From Rothia nasimurium (GTDB taxonomy: Bacteria > Actinomycetota > Actinomycetes > Actinomycetales > Micrococcaceae): 64,000 nt of DNA. Made by a program: the position numbers and the translations under genes. Location of the stretch: assembly GCF_014217215.1 (NCBI RefSeq), contig NZ_CP056080.1, positions 1,612,001-1,676,000 on the forward strand. Direction: 5' to 3'. The notes beneath the pieces were generated by a model. That model was not told the origin of the DNA. It ran no database searches and saw only the letters and a list, made by a program, of their open reading frames with translations. Each line of letters begins with the position of its first letter. Positions within the stretch are counted from its first letter, which is position 1. Shown in pieces: positions 53,082 through 61,676 of the stretch.

Positions 53082-53939
53082 TTAGTTATCTGCTGGCACC
53101 GCCATGGTATCTGAGTAGTCCGTAGCCTGCATGGTGACCACCCAGGCACCGTCCTGGTAGTCAGCCGCCATGCCGTAGAAGTAGGCGTCTTCCGTCACCG
53201 GAATCCACTCGGTCCGGGGAGGGTTACCTGCAGGATCCAGTAGCACTGTCCCGTTCTCTACCAGGTAGGTATTGAGTACGTACTCACCGAATTCTGAGCC
53301 CTTACCAATCATGTAGTAGTCGGTGATAGCCCCGCGGTGGCCATTCACAACCCAGCCGCCGTTTTTGTAGGCGGCATCGACCTTGTCGAGGAACTGAAGC
53401 TCAGCCTGCTGAAAGGGGTTAGACTCGCCCGCTGGGGTTACCAGCTCCCGCCAGCGGGCGGTATCACCGCTGGTGATCGCGTAGTTACGCTCAGCAATGT
53501 AGTATTCGAAGAATTTAACGAAGCCCTCTTGGGTATGCTCATTCATACCAGCAGGTTCAATGGGCCTGGGAACGTTCTGAGCCGGCGCTTCTTCTGTAGC
53601 AGGCACGTAGTCGTCAAAGCTCCGGTCGAACTCAATATCAATTGCTAGCGCCCTGCCCTCGGAGGACAGCGCAGCTGAGGCCGACGGTGAGGCTGATGAG
53701 GACGAAGAGGCCCCAGCCGATGCTGAGGGAGACTCTGTTGTCTTGGAGAAACCGGTTTTATCGGAACTCGCTGAGCTGCTAGAGCTAGGCTCGGGTGTTG
53801 CCGTTGACGAGTCAGCAGACGGGGAACCGGATGCTCCCATACCGCAACCGGTCAGGGCAAGAGCTGAGACTGCCAGAGTGGCCCCTAGACGGGTAAGGGG
53901 CAGAGCGGAAGGGGCTAGAGATGAGCCAGGAAAGCGCAT
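53082..53939 (-). CDS. Secreted lipoprotein of unknown function (DUF6318-like)
   Basis: A 285-residue lipoprotein. The signal peptide (about 1-30) ends in a lipobox, ALTGC, cut before Cys31. A Ser/Ala/Thr-rich linker follows to about residue 95, then a folded domain of about 180 residues with Tyr- and Trp-rich segments (YYIAERNYAITSGDT, WVVNGHRGAITDYYMIG, YGMAADYQDGAWVV). This domain resembles an actinobacterial family of unknown function (DUF6318 from memory; tentative). I choose the ATG at 53939, which has GAGGAG 7 bases upstream. It is convergent with the LysR gene. Confidence 0.75.
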   Translation of the reverse strand: MRFPGSSLAPSALPLTRLGATLAVSALALTGCGMGASGSPSADSSTATPEPSSSSSASSDKTGFSKTTESPSASAGASSSSSASPSASAALSSEGRALAIDIEFDRSFDDYVPATEEAPAQNVPRPIEPAGMNEHTQEGFVKFFEYYIAERNYAITSGDTARWRELVTPAGESNPFQQAELQFLDKVDAAYKNGGWVVNGHRGAITDYYMIGKGSEFGEYVLNTYLVENGTVLLDPAGNPPRTEWIPVTEDAYFYGMAADYQDGAWVVTMQATDYSDTMAVPADN

Positions 53940-54245
53940 GCGTGTACTCCTCATATGGTGTTTGGGTAGTTACACCCTACCTGCCCAGCAAACGGTCAGC
54001 GAGTTCTTTATACACAGTGCGGGTGGAGGACGTAATACTTGGAGCCTCAAGCACGCGGTGCACCTCTCGCTACACCCCCTGGCGTGGACGGTAATAAAAA
54101 CTGAGCAGGGGCGGCTACTCCCCCTAGACTGCACCGCTCCCTTAGAATTATCTGCGAGGCCCCTGACCAACTGCTAAGACTCAAAAACCAGCTTGATTTT
54201 GTATAAGGTCTGAGAAATTTAGTACCAGGATGGATACTGTTTCAT
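53940..54245. other. 306-base gap between GNAT gene and lipoprotein gene
   Basis: No gene is recognised. A weak hairpin (GCAGGGG...CCCC...CTGC, 54105-54132) is the only structure. The part beyond 54180 is AT-rich, like the GNAT gene. Confidence 0.4.
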
Positions 54246-54731
54246 TCAGTAGGACTTAATCATGGGATTAATTTCTTGGGAGATGAACAGCGGGCGATAA
54301 TAGGGCCAACCTTCGCTATCCTTACGAGGATAATGTCGCCAACCTATCCTAGACCAGAACCCATCAGCACCTTCCGAGAATGCAAATAAGACCTTCCCAG
54401 AATAGTAGTCTTCCATTAAATTAATAAACTGAGTTCCAAATCCGAGACAGCGAAAATCTTCTTGAATCTCAATAAAAGTAATTTCATAAGCATCAAGCTT
54501 ATAATCAATCCCCATATAGCTATCTGAAAGTATTTTTCCGACCACCTCAGCGCGGCCAATTTCCTTTTCTCTTGAAACCAGCTGGAAATACTTCGCACCA
54601 TTAAAAATATCTTCGCCTACCCTGCCAATACTCCTCTGCCACCAACTATTATTGAACCCTCTAGCAAAGTGATCAAAAGGCATAACATAGTCCTGAATCT
54701 GAGGCAATAGTCTAAGTTCTAAATTTTCCAT
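54246..54731 (-). CDS. GNAT-family N-acetyltransferase, AT-rich
   Basis: A 161-residue protein with the GNAT acetyl-CoA motif A (EITFIEIQEDFRCLGFGTQFINLME, about 83-107; here R-x-x-G-x-G is RCLGFG) and the motif B-like end LFAFSEGADGFWSRIGW. The substrate is unknown. Codon use and base composition are far more AT-rich than its neighbours, suggesting recent transfer. The ATG at 54731 has no ribosome site but has TATGCT six bases upstream, so the mRNA may be leaderless. Confidence 0.75.
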   Translation of the reverse strand: MENLELRLLPQIQDYVMPFDHFARGFNNSWWQRSIGRVGEDIFNGAKYFQLVSREKEIGRAEVVGKILSDSYMGIDYKLDAYEITFIEIQEDFRCLGFGTQFINLMEDYYSGKVLFAFSEGADGFWSRIGWRHYPRKDSEGWPYYRPLFISQEINPMIKSY

Positions 54732-54737
54732 AACTTA

Positions 54738-54743
54738 AGCATA
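54738..54743 (-). promoter_or_regulatory. Candidate -10 box of GNAT gene (leaderless)
   Basis: TATGCT on the minus strand, six bases from the ATG. No ribosome site is seen. Confidence 0.35.
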
Positions 54744-54978
54744 AATACGAGCTAGGTTTCAGCACAACAGACCTCGAGATTCTTGGGACTTCAGACCTTC
54801 CCAGCACTTACCTAGTATTACTCCGCTAATTTATCATATAGCGACACCCGCTACCCTGATAGCCCATATGAATATCCCAACCCTCTTAAACCCTAAAGCC
54901 TGAAATTAGCTCTCGACATCAAGACTCTATAATAAATTCATTTTATGGATATCAAATAATTTATTTGCAATTAAGCAC

Positions 54979-55923
54979 TTAGAATAACTGCTCCGCCAGC
55001 TCCACGTCTACCACCAGGTCGGTGATGGCCCCGGTGGTCAGTGCTCCGCGCAGGGCGGCGGCCCGGTGTTTGCCGGCGGCGGCGCAGACCCTGCGCCCGA
55101 TCTTTGCCAGTTCGGCAGGGGTCGGGCCGGTTGCCCGCTTATTCACGTCCAGGTCGGCCCAGGTGCCGTCCTCTCGCACCATCACGGTACACACGTCCCC
55201 CACAATCCCCTCAGCCCTCAGCTCAGCTAGTTGCTGGGCGTCAAAATAGCGGCCCGCATACACGTGCGAGGGAATTGACCCGCCAAAAGCGCCCACCCCA
55301 AAAAGCGCCACATCGACCTTACGCTGAACCGCAAGCACGCCCCTAATACTGCGCTCCCGCCACATAGCGGCCTTGGTGTCAGCAAAATCAAAGAAGGCTG
55401 GAACCGGGAAGTGAACCATCTGCGCCCCGTAGGCGGACGACACCTGGCCTAGAATTGCACCGGAATAGGGAATACCCGTTTGCACAGCGTTGCCCGCCCC
55501 GTTCAGCTGAACTACCGTCACCCCGGTCAAAGGGCGCTTGGGCAGGAATTGGGCCACCTCGGTCACCGTGGACCCCCAGGCAACTCCCAGGGTCGTTCCC
55601 GGAACAATTAGAGAATCCAGAAGGTTTGCTGTGGTTATTGCCACTCGTCTCATGCGGGCCTGCTCTGTGGCATGTTCAGGGGCCCTCACCACCGTCACCC
55701 GCACCCGATAAAGGTCGGCAAGCCGCTTTTCAACAGGGTCGGAACTATAGGCTTTTTCATTGAGATGAATTGTCACAACCCCCGTTTCACGTGCAGTTTT
55801 GAGCAGGCGAGAAACGGTGGGGCGAGAAACTCCCAGACGTGTAGCGATAGTGGACATGGTCAGGTGCTCCCCGTAATAAAGCTGGGCTGCCTCAACGACC
55901 TGATTCTGACTTTTGTTCACCAT
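54979..55923 (-). CDS. SorC-family regulator, probably of the glp operon
   Basis: A 314-residue regulator with an N-terminal HTH (about 15-50, EHLTMSTIATRLGVSRPTVSRLLKTARETG) and a SorC/DeoR-type sugar-binding domain (LGVAWGSTVTEVAQFLP, then VDVALFGVGAF). Effectors of this family are usually phosphosugars. It is divergent from glpD-glpF-glpK with three TGTTCAC sites and a TGAACA-TT-TGTTCA palindrome in the gap, so glycerol 3-phosphate or dihydroxyacetone phosphate is a reasonable guess. It is not a GlpR of the usual DeoR type. The ATG at 55923 has TAGAAT six bases upstream and no ribosome site. Confidence 0.88.
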   Translation of the reverse strand: MVNKSQNQVVEAAQLYYGEHLTMSTIATRLGVSRPTVSRLLKTARETGVVTIHLNEKAYSSDPVEKRLADLYRVRVTVVRAPEHATEQARMRRVAITTANLLDSLIVPGTTLGVAWGSTVTEVAQFLPKRPLTGVTVVQLNGAGNAVQTGIPYSGAILGQVSSAYGAQMVHFPVPAFFDFADTKAAMWRERSIRGVLAVQRKVDVALFGVGAFGGSIPSHVYAGRYFDAQQLAELRAEGIVGDVCTVMVREDGTWADLDVNKRATGPTPAELAKIGRRVCAAAGKHRAAALRGALTTGAITDLVVDVELAEQLF

Positions 55924-55976
55924 AGTTCGATTCTAACTGAACATTTGTTCACAGAGCTGGCGGTTTTTTTGTTCAC
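55914..55976. promoter_or_regulatory. Operator region between SorC-type regulator and glpD
   Basis: A perfect palindrome TGAACA-TT-TGTTCA lies at 55938-55951. TGTTCAC also occurs at 55914-55920 and 55970-55976, giving three same-orientation copies. The palindrome lies just upstream of the TAGAAT -10 box of the regulator (55930-55935), which suggests autoregulation as well as control of glpD. Confidence 0.65.
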
Positions 55977-56033
55977 ACGGTTGAAATAGTTACCAAGACA
56001 TTAACCAGGCAACCCGTCGCAAGGAAGATCCCC

Positions 56034-57797
56034 ATGACTGCCACCTTCACCACCCAATCCCACCTCACCGCAGAAACCCGCACCCAGGCCCTAGCCGCCA
56101 TGACCGATGAAGCGGGCGTAGACGTCCTCATCATCGGCGGCGGCGTGACCGGCGCAGGCATCGCCCTGGACGCCGCAACCCGCGGCCTACGCACCGCCAT
56201 CGTTGAGGCAGGCGACTGGGCAGCTGGCACCAGCGCCTGGTCCTCCAAGCTCGTGCACGGCGGCCTGCGCTACCTCTACAACCTCGACTTCAAGCTGGTT
56301 GCCGAAGCCCTCAAGGAACGCGGCCTGCTGCTCGAACGCACCGCTCCCCACCTGGTCAAGGCCCAGCCCTTCCTCTGGCCCCTCAAGATGCCCGTGATTG
56401 AGCGTGCCTATTCCGCTGTGGGTATCGGTATGTACGACACCATGGCCTTTGCCGGTGCAGGCGGCCACCGTACCGTGCCTGCCCAGCGCCACTTCACCAA
56501 GGAAGGCACCAAGAAGGTCTTCCCCGGCATCAAGGATTCTGCCTTCACCGGCGCCATTCAGTTCTACGATGCCCGCGTGGACGACGCCCGCCTGGTCATC
56601 GATCTCGTCCGCACCGCCGCAGGCTACGGCGCCCTGGCAGCTTCCCGCACCCAGGTCACCGCTATTAACAAGGACGCCGCCGGGCGAGTCACCGGTGCCC
56701 AGATCGTTGACCTTGAAACCGGCGATGAGAAGACCGTCAAGGCCGCCCACATCATCAACGCAACCGGCGTATGGACCGAAGAATCAGAATCCATGGCAAC
56801 CAAGGACCAGGGTCTGAAGGTGCTGGCTTCTAAGGGCGTGCACATCACCGTGCCCCGCGACCGTATCAAGGCAACCAGCGGTATCTTCACCAAGACCGAA
56901 AAGTCCGTGCTCTTCATCATCCCCTGGCAGCGCTACTGGATTATCGGCACCACCGATACCCCCTACACCGAGGACCGTGAGCGCCCCGTCGCCACCAAGG
57001 CTGACATTCGCTACGTGCTCGACCAGGCCAACAAGCTGATTGCCGATGAGCTCACCGAGGCCGATATCATTAGCTCTTACGCTGGTCTGCGCCCCCTGCT
57101 GCAGCCGGTGGCTAAGAAGGGCGAGAACGCCGCGTCGACCAAGGTCTCGCGTGAGCACACCGTCATGGAAATCGCCCCGGGTATGAGCGCTATTGCCGGT
57201 GGCAAGCTGACCACCTACCGCGTGATGGCCGAGGACGCCGTGGACTTTGCCCTGGGCGACCGCGCCAAGACCCTGCCCTCTGTCACCGAGAACATCAAGC
57301 TGGTCGGTGCTGAAGGCTATGAAGCTTTGGCTGCCCGCGCCGATGCGCTGGCCGCTGAGAACGGCTGGGATGCTGCCCGCGTGGAGCACCTGCTGGAGCG
57401 CTACGGCGCTGAGCTGGCCGATATTATCGCCCTCATCAAGGAAGACCCTTCCCTGGGTACTCCCCTGGCGCAGGCACCCCAGTTCCTGCGGGCCGATGTA
57501 GCCATGGCAGTGCGTGCCGAAGGTGCCCTGCACCTTGAGGACGTGCTGGTGCGCCGCGTCCGCCTGGACCTTGAGGCTACCGACCGCGGCCTGTCCGCCG
57601 CCGACGAGATCCTTGAGATTATGGCCGCTGAACTTGGCTGGGACGAGGCCACCGTGGCCCGCGAAAAGGCAATTTACGCCGAGCGGGTTGAGGCTATCGC
57701 TGCAGCTGAAACCCATACCGAGGACGCGGACGCCGCGGCTGAGGTTCTCGGGGCAACCCACGTGGCTCCCCGACGTCCTGTCACTACTCTCCACTAA
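56034..57797 (+). CDS. glpD: Aerobic glycerol-3-phosphate dehydrogenase
   Basis: FAD enzyme at the membrane that oxidises glycerol 3-phosphate to dihydroxyacetone phosphate and passes electrons to quinone. The 587 residues have the FAD loop VLIIGGGVTGAGIALDAATRG (about 30-50), WSSKLVHGGLRYL (about 69-81), IIPWQRYWIIGTTDTPY (about 302-318) and AGLRPLLQP. The C-terminal cap domain follows from about 400. The ATG at 56034 has AAGGAAG upstream. A strong hairpin follows before glpF. Confidence 0.96.
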   Translation: MTATFTTQSHLTAETRTQALAAMTDEAGVDVLIIGGGVTGAGIALDAATRGLRTAIVEAGDWAAGTSAWSSKLVHGGLRYLYNLDFKLVAEALKERGLLLERTAPHLVKAQPFLWPLKMPVIERAYSAVGIGMYDTMAFAGAGGHRTVPAQRHFTKEGTKKVFPGIKDSAFTGAIQFYDARVDDARLVIDLVRTAAGYGALAASRTQVTAINKDAAGRVTGAQIVDLETGDEKTVKAAHIINATGVWTEESESMATKDQGLKVLASKGVHITVPRDRIKATSGIFTKTEKSVLFIIPWQRYWIIGTTDTPYTEDRERPVATKADIRYVLDQANKLIADELTEADIISSYAGLRPLLQPVAKKGENAASTKVSREHTVMEIAPGMSAIAGGKLTTYRVMAEDAVDFALGDRAKTLPSVTENIKLVGAEGYEALAARADALAAENGWDAARVEHLLERYGAELADIIALIKEDPSLGTPLAQAPQFLRADVAMAVRAEGALHLEDVLVRRVRLDLEATDRGLSAADEILEIMAAELGWDEATVAREKAIYAERVEAIAAAETHTEDADAAAEVLGATHVAPRRPVTTLH

Positions 57798-57821
57798 AAC
57801 ATCATTAATCACTAATAACCG

Positions 57822-57846
57822 CCGGGTGCCCGTTTCGGGCACCCGG
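57822..57846 (+). terminator. Intercistronic hairpin between glpD and glpF
   Basis: CCGGGTGCCCG and CGGGCACCCGG form a perfect 11-bp stem with loop TTT. No T run follows, so it is more likely a partial terminator or mRNA-stabilising element than a full stop. Confidence 0.6.
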
Positions 57847-57872
57847 CCCGCACAGAAAATACGAGGTCAACG

Positions 57873-58670
57873 ATGAGCTCACTACTGGTAGCTGGCGCTG
57901 AAGCTAGCGTCCAGGCAAGCGCCCTTATCTCAGCAGACGGCAATGCGACCCTGCTCGGCGCTTTTGTTTCTGAAGTTATCGGTACCGGCATTCTGATTCT
58001 GCTGGGTGCTGGCGTGTGTGCCGCAGTTACCCTGCCCAAGTCAGCCGCTAAGAACACCGATTGGCTGACCATCGCCTTTGGTTGGGGTTTTGCGGTTTTC
58101 GCGGCCGTTTATATGTCTGCCCCTTCAGGTGCTCACCTCAACCCCGCTGTTACCCTGGGTCTTTTGATTTCCGGTGGTGACTTTGCCCCCGGTATCGCCC
58201 CCACCGTGGGTCACTTCTTCGTTTATGTAGCAGCCCAGATGATTGGTGCCTTCCTGGGTGCCTGGGGTGCCTACCTGGTGTACAAGAAGCACTTTGACGA
58301 GGCTGAGCCTGGAACCACCAAGGGTATCTTCTCCACCGGCCCCGCCATTCGCTCCTACGGCTGGAACACCCTGACCGAAGCCTTCGGCGCCTTCGTTCTG
58401 GTGGGCTTCGTACTGGCCTCCGGCAGCACCCCCTCGGGCCTCGGCCCCCTGGCTGTAGCCTTCATCGTTGTCGCTATCGGTCTTTCTCTGGGTACCCCCA
58501 CCGGTTACGCCATCAACCCCGCCCGCGACCTCGGCCCCCGCATCGCCCACGCCCTCATGCCCATCAAGGGCAAGGGCTCCTCTGACTGGGCCTACGCCTG
58601 GGTTCCCGTTGTTGGCCCCCTCATTGGTGCCTCCGCAGCCGCAATCCTCGTCCCCGCCCTGCTGGTCTAA
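57873..58670 (+). CDS. glpF: Glycerol uptake facilitator (aquaglyceroporin)
   Basis: Membrane channel of the MIP family, 265 residues with six helices and the two half-helix motifs: HLNPAVTLG (about 88-96) and [13 protein letters not shown] (about 210-222). The aspartate after the second NPAR is the mark of glycerol-conducting members. An unusual N-terminus of about 25 polar residues ([16 protein letters not shown]) precedes the first helix. It lies between glpD and glpK, so it feeds glycerol to the kinase. Confidence 0.94.
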   Translation: MSSLLVAGAEASVQASALISADGNATLLGAFVSEVIGTGILILLGAGVCAAVTLPKSAAKNTDWLTIAFGWGFAVFAAVYMSAPSGAHLNPAVTLGLLISGGDFAPGIAPTVGHFFVYVAAQMIGAFLGAWGAYLVYKKHFDEAEPGTTKGIFSTGPAIRSYGWNTLTEAFGAFVLVGFVLASGSTPSGLGPLAVAFIVVAIGLSLGTPTGYAINPARDLGPRIAHALMPIKGKGSSDWAYAWVPVVGPLIGASAAAILVPALLV

Positions 58671-58753
58671 GCCGAGCACCGGCGTCCACGCCCTAAACTA
58701 AAGACAACCCCTTACCGCGCCAAAGACGGCGCGCACACGAAAAGAGAAAAACC

Positions 58754-60307
58754 ATGTCACAGCTCCCCGAGCGTAAGAAGTACGTCCTCTCCATCGACCA
58801 GGGCACCACCAGCTCCCGCGCCATTCTCTTCACCAAGAAGGGCGAAATCAAGAGCGTTGGCCAGCACGAGCACGAGCAGATTTTCCCCAAGGCCGGCTGG
58901 GTTGAACACAACCCCATGGAAATTTGGGAGAACGTCCGCCAGGCCGTAGGTGAGGCCCTGACCAAGGCAGAGGTCAACCACCACGAAATCGCAGCCGTCG
59001 GCATCACCAACCAGCGTGAAACCGCCGTCGTCTGGGACAAGAACACCGGTAAGCCCGTCTACAACGCCATCGTCTGGCAGGACACCCGCACCCAGAAAAT
59101 CTGTGACGAGCTGGCAGGCGAAGAAGGCCCCGGTAAGTACCACGACATCGTTGGCCTCAACCTGGCTACCTACTTCTCAGGCCCCAAAATCAAGTGGATC
59201 CTCGACAACGTTGAAGGTGCCCGCGAGAAGGCAGAAGCAGGCGACCTGCTCTTCGGTAACACCGACACCTGGGTCCTCTGGAACCTGACCGGCGGTGTTG
59301 AGGGCGGCGTGCACGTCACCGACGTCACCAACGCTTCTCGCACTCTGCTGATGAACATCAAGACCCTGGAATGGGACGAATCCATCGCAGCAGACATGGG
59401 CATTCCCATGAGCATGCTGCCCGAAATCAAGTCCTCCTCCGAAATCTACGGCTACGGCCGCTCCAAGGGCCTGCTCAACGGCACCCCCATCTCCGGTATT
59501 CTGGGCGACCAGCAGGCAGCCACCTTCGGCCAGGCCTGCTTCGAAAAGGGCATGGCCAAGAACACCTACGGCACCGGTAACTTCATGCTCATGAACACCG
59601 GCAACGAGCCCGTCATCTCAGAAAACGGCCTGCTCACCACCGTGGCCTACAAGCTGGGCGACGCCGACCCCGTCTACGCCCTCGAAGGCTCCGTTGCTGT
59701 CTCTGGCTCCCTGATTCAGTGGCTGCGCGACAACCTCAAGATGATCGACAACGCCGCAGAGTCAGAAGAACTGGCGACCAGCGTTGAGAACTCCGGTGGC
59801 GCCTACGTCGTCCCCGCCTTCTCCGGCCTCTTCGCTCCCCACTGGAAGTCAGATGCCCGCGGCGTCATCGTTGGCCTGACCCGCTACGTCAACCGCGCCC
59901 ACATCGTCCGTGCTGCTCTTGAAGCAACCGCCTTCCAGACCCGCGAAGTGCTGGACGCCATGAACGCCGACGCCGAGGCAGCCGGCACCAAGGTTTCCCT
60001 GGAGGAACTGCGCGTTGACGGCGGTATGACCGCCAACGAGTTCCTCATGCAGTTCCAGGCTGACCTGCTGGGCGTACCCGTCATCCGCCCCAAGGTCATT
60101 GAAACCACCGCCCTGGGCGCCGCCTATGCCGCCGGTATCGCCGTCGGCTTCTGGGACGGCGAGCAGGACGTCATCGACAACTGGTCCGAAGGCAAGCGCT
60201 GGGAACCCCAGATGGACAAGGACGAGGTCGAGCGCCAGTACCGTCTGTGGAAGAAGGCTGTCTCTAAGACCCTGGACTGGGTCGATGAGGACGTCGAACA
60301 GGACTAA
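58754..60307 (+). CDS. glpK: Glycerol kinase
   Basis: Phosphorylates glycerol with ATP, trapping it in the cell. The 517 residues show FGGY-kinase landmarks: [14 protein letters not shown] (about 13-26), [10 protein letters not shown] (about 50-59), [23 protein letters not shown] and [11 protein letters not shown]. The C-terminal half has [20 protein letters not shown] (about 412). ATG at 58754 with AAAGAGAAA upstream. It is third in glpD-glpF-glpK and ends at a strong terminator. Confidence 0.97.
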   Translation: MSQLPERKKYVLSIDQGTTSSRAILFTKKGEIKSVGQHEHEQIFPKAGWVEHNPMEIWENVRQAVGEALTKAEVNHHEIAAVGITNQRETAVVWDKNTGKPVYNAIVWQDTRTQKICDELAGEEGPGKYHDIVGLNLATYFSGPKIKWILDNVEGAREKAEAGDLLFGNTDTWVLWNLTGGVEGGVHVTDVTNASRTLLMNIKTLEWDESIAADMGIPMSMLPEIKSSSEIYGYGRSKGLLNGTPISGILGDQQAATFGQACFEKGMAKNTYGTGNFMLMNTGNEPVISENGLLTTVAYKLGDADPVYALEGSVAVSGSLIQWLRDNLKMIDNAAESEELATSVENSGGAYVVPAFSGLFAPHWKSDARGVIVGLTRYVNRAHIVRAALEATAFQTREVLDAMNADAEAAGTKVSLEELRVDGGMTANEFLMQFQADLLGVPVIRPKVIETTALGAAYAAGIAVGFWDGEQDVIDNWSEGKRWEPQMDKDEVERQYRLWKKAVSKTLDWVDEDVEQD

Positions 60308-60359
60308 GCGCCCGGCTAAGTCGCAATCTAGCGCTAGGCTAGCTGTCTTGAGCTGAAAC

Positions 60360-60402
60360 AATAGCCCTGCATCGTCACCTACCGGTGAGGTGCAGGGCTA
60401 TT
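60360..60402 (+). terminator. Terminator of the glp operon
   Basis: AATAGCCCTGCA and TGCAGGGCTATT form a 12-bp stem, with TCACC/GGTGA continuing it around TACC. TTTGTAT follows on the plus strand. Confidence 0.85.
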
Positions 60403-60417
60403 TGTATGCCGCCAAAC

Positions 60418-60423
60418 TAGACT
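60418..60423 (+). promoter_or_regulatory. Candidate -10 box of ogt (leaderless)
   Basis: TAGACT, then six bases and the ogt ATG at 60430. No ribosome site is seen. Confidence 0.4.
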
Positions 60424-60429
60424 AAATAC

Positions 60430-60939
60430 ATGACCTACCACGCCCATACCCTTACCCCGCTGGGTGAAATGATCTTGGCCTCCGACGGGCAGGCCCTCAC
60501 CGGTGCCTGGTTTACCGGCCAGGCCCACTTCCCCAAGCAGGAGGACCTGGGGCACCGCATTGAGGTGAGTGACTGCGAGGTGCTGACCGACGCCCAGGCC
60601 CAGCTGCTGGAATACTTTGCCGGGAAACGGACCGTTTTTGAGCTGCCGATCGCTCCTGACGGCACCGATTTTCAGCTGGCAGTGTGGGCGGCCCTGCGCG
60701 AGATTCCCTACGGCTACACCACCACCTACGGGGCTATTTCCAAGATTGTGGGGCCGGGTGCCCCGGCTCAGGCGGTTGGCCAGGCTGTGGGTCGCAATAA
60801 GGTCTCCATTTTTATCCCCTGCCACCGGGTGGTAGCCTCAGACGGCAAGCTCACCGGCTACGCGGGAGGGCTGGAACGTAAAGAGTTTCTGCTGGCCCTC
60901 GAAGAGCCCAGCGCAGAAGTTGAAGGGCGGCTGTTCTAA
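60430..60939 (+). CDS. ogt: Methylated-DNA--protein-cysteine methyltransferase
   Basis: Removes methyl groups from O6-methylguanine by a one-time transfer to its own cysteine. The 169 residues have the active site IPCHRVV (Cys131), preceded by the DNA-binding YTTTYGAISK (about 96-106) and the arginine-finger helix GQAVGRNK (about 117-124). It lacks an Ada-type N-terminal domain. Its stop shares a base with the tag start (TAATG), so the two alkylation-repair genes form one unit. Confidence 0.94.
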   Translation: MTYHAHTLTPLGEMILASDGQALTGAWFTGQAHFPKQEDLGHRIEVSDCEVLTDAQAQLLEYFAGKRTVFELPIAPDGTDFQLAVWAALREIPYGYTTTYGAISKIVGPGAPAQAVGQAVGRNKVSIFIPCHRVVASDGKLTGYAGGLERKEFLLALEEPSAEVEGRLF

Positions 60940-61625
60940 TGACCGATACCCGGGTAGGTACCGACGGGCTAGTGCGCCCGGTCTGGGCTGCGAGCGGCGG
61001 TGATATGCAGTCCTACTACGACACCGAGTGGGGCGTGCCCGTCACCGACGAGCAGGGCGTCTTTGAGCGCCTCTGCCTCGAGGGTTTTCAGGCCGGGCTC
61101 TCCTGGCGCACCATCTTGACCAAGCGCGAGGCCTTCCGCGAACTCTTTGAGGGTTTTGAGGTTGAGAAGGTCGCGGCTTTCACTGAGGACGACGTGGAGC
61201 GGCTAGCTGCAGACGCCCGCATTATTCGCCACCGCGGCAAGATTCGCGCAGCTATCGGCAACGCCCAGGCAACAATCGCCCTGCGGTCGGCCGGTCAGGT
61301 GACGGCTCCCGGCGGAGCCGCCATCGACCTAGCGGCGCGGACGCTTGCGGCAGGCCAGCAGGTTGAGGCAGGTTTACCCGCCCTCATCTGGTCTTTCATG
61401 CCCGAGCGCACCCCGGCCCCGGCCGTCCTCTCCGATATTCCCACCCAGGATGAGAACTCCCTGCTTCTCTCTAAAACCTTGAAGAAGCTGGGATTTAAGT
61501 TCATCGGGCCCACCAGTGCCTACGCCATGATGGAAGCCATCGGCGTGCTCGATACCCACCTGGTGACCTCCCACCGCCGCGGCATCTCAGGCCTGTGGAA
61601 CGAGGACGGCACGCGGCGAAACTGA
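60939..61625 (+). CDS. tag: DNA-3-methyladenine glycosylase I
   Basis: Base-excision repair glycosylase that removes 3-methyladenine. The 228 residues match the Tag family: YYDTEWGVPVTDEQGVFERLCLEGFQAGLSW (about 26-56), the catalytic glutamate within it, RHRGKIRAAIGNAQA (about 98) and ISGLWN near the end. The zinc-binding cysteine of E. coli Tag (C4) is not present at the N-terminus, and I see no full zinc set. ATG at 60939 coupled to ogt. Confidence 0.92.
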   Translation: MTDTRVGTDGLVRPVWAASGGDMQSYYDTEWGVPVTDEQGVFERLCLEGFQAGLSWRTILTKREAFRELFEGFEVEKVAAFTEDDVERLAADARIIRHRGKIRAAIGNAQATIALRSAGQVTAPGGAAIDLAARTLAAGQQVEAGLPALIWSFMPERTPAPAVLSDIPTQDENSLLLSKTLKKLGFKFIGPTSAYAMMEAIGVLDTHLVTSHRRGISGLWNEDGTRRN

Positions 61626-61676
61626 AACTCCGTATGCGGAGAGCCAGATTCAATCACCACGCAAGCTTCTAGAACA

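Noticed and set aside
44925-53990. Shared 13-mer CCTACCTGCCCAG near 44926 and 53977
   Set aside because: Only two copies, in unrelated gaps, with no surrounding similarity; probably chance.
54105-54132. Terminator or small RNA hairpin
   Set aside because: Short, interrupted stem with no T run on either strand.
55041-55346. Arg/Pro-rich plus-strand frames opposite the SorC-type gene
   Set aside because: Shadow frames of a firm gene on the minus strand.
56784-57842. 352-residue open frame on the minus strand
   Set aside because: Antisense to glpD; composition and lack of any domain mark it as a shadow frame.
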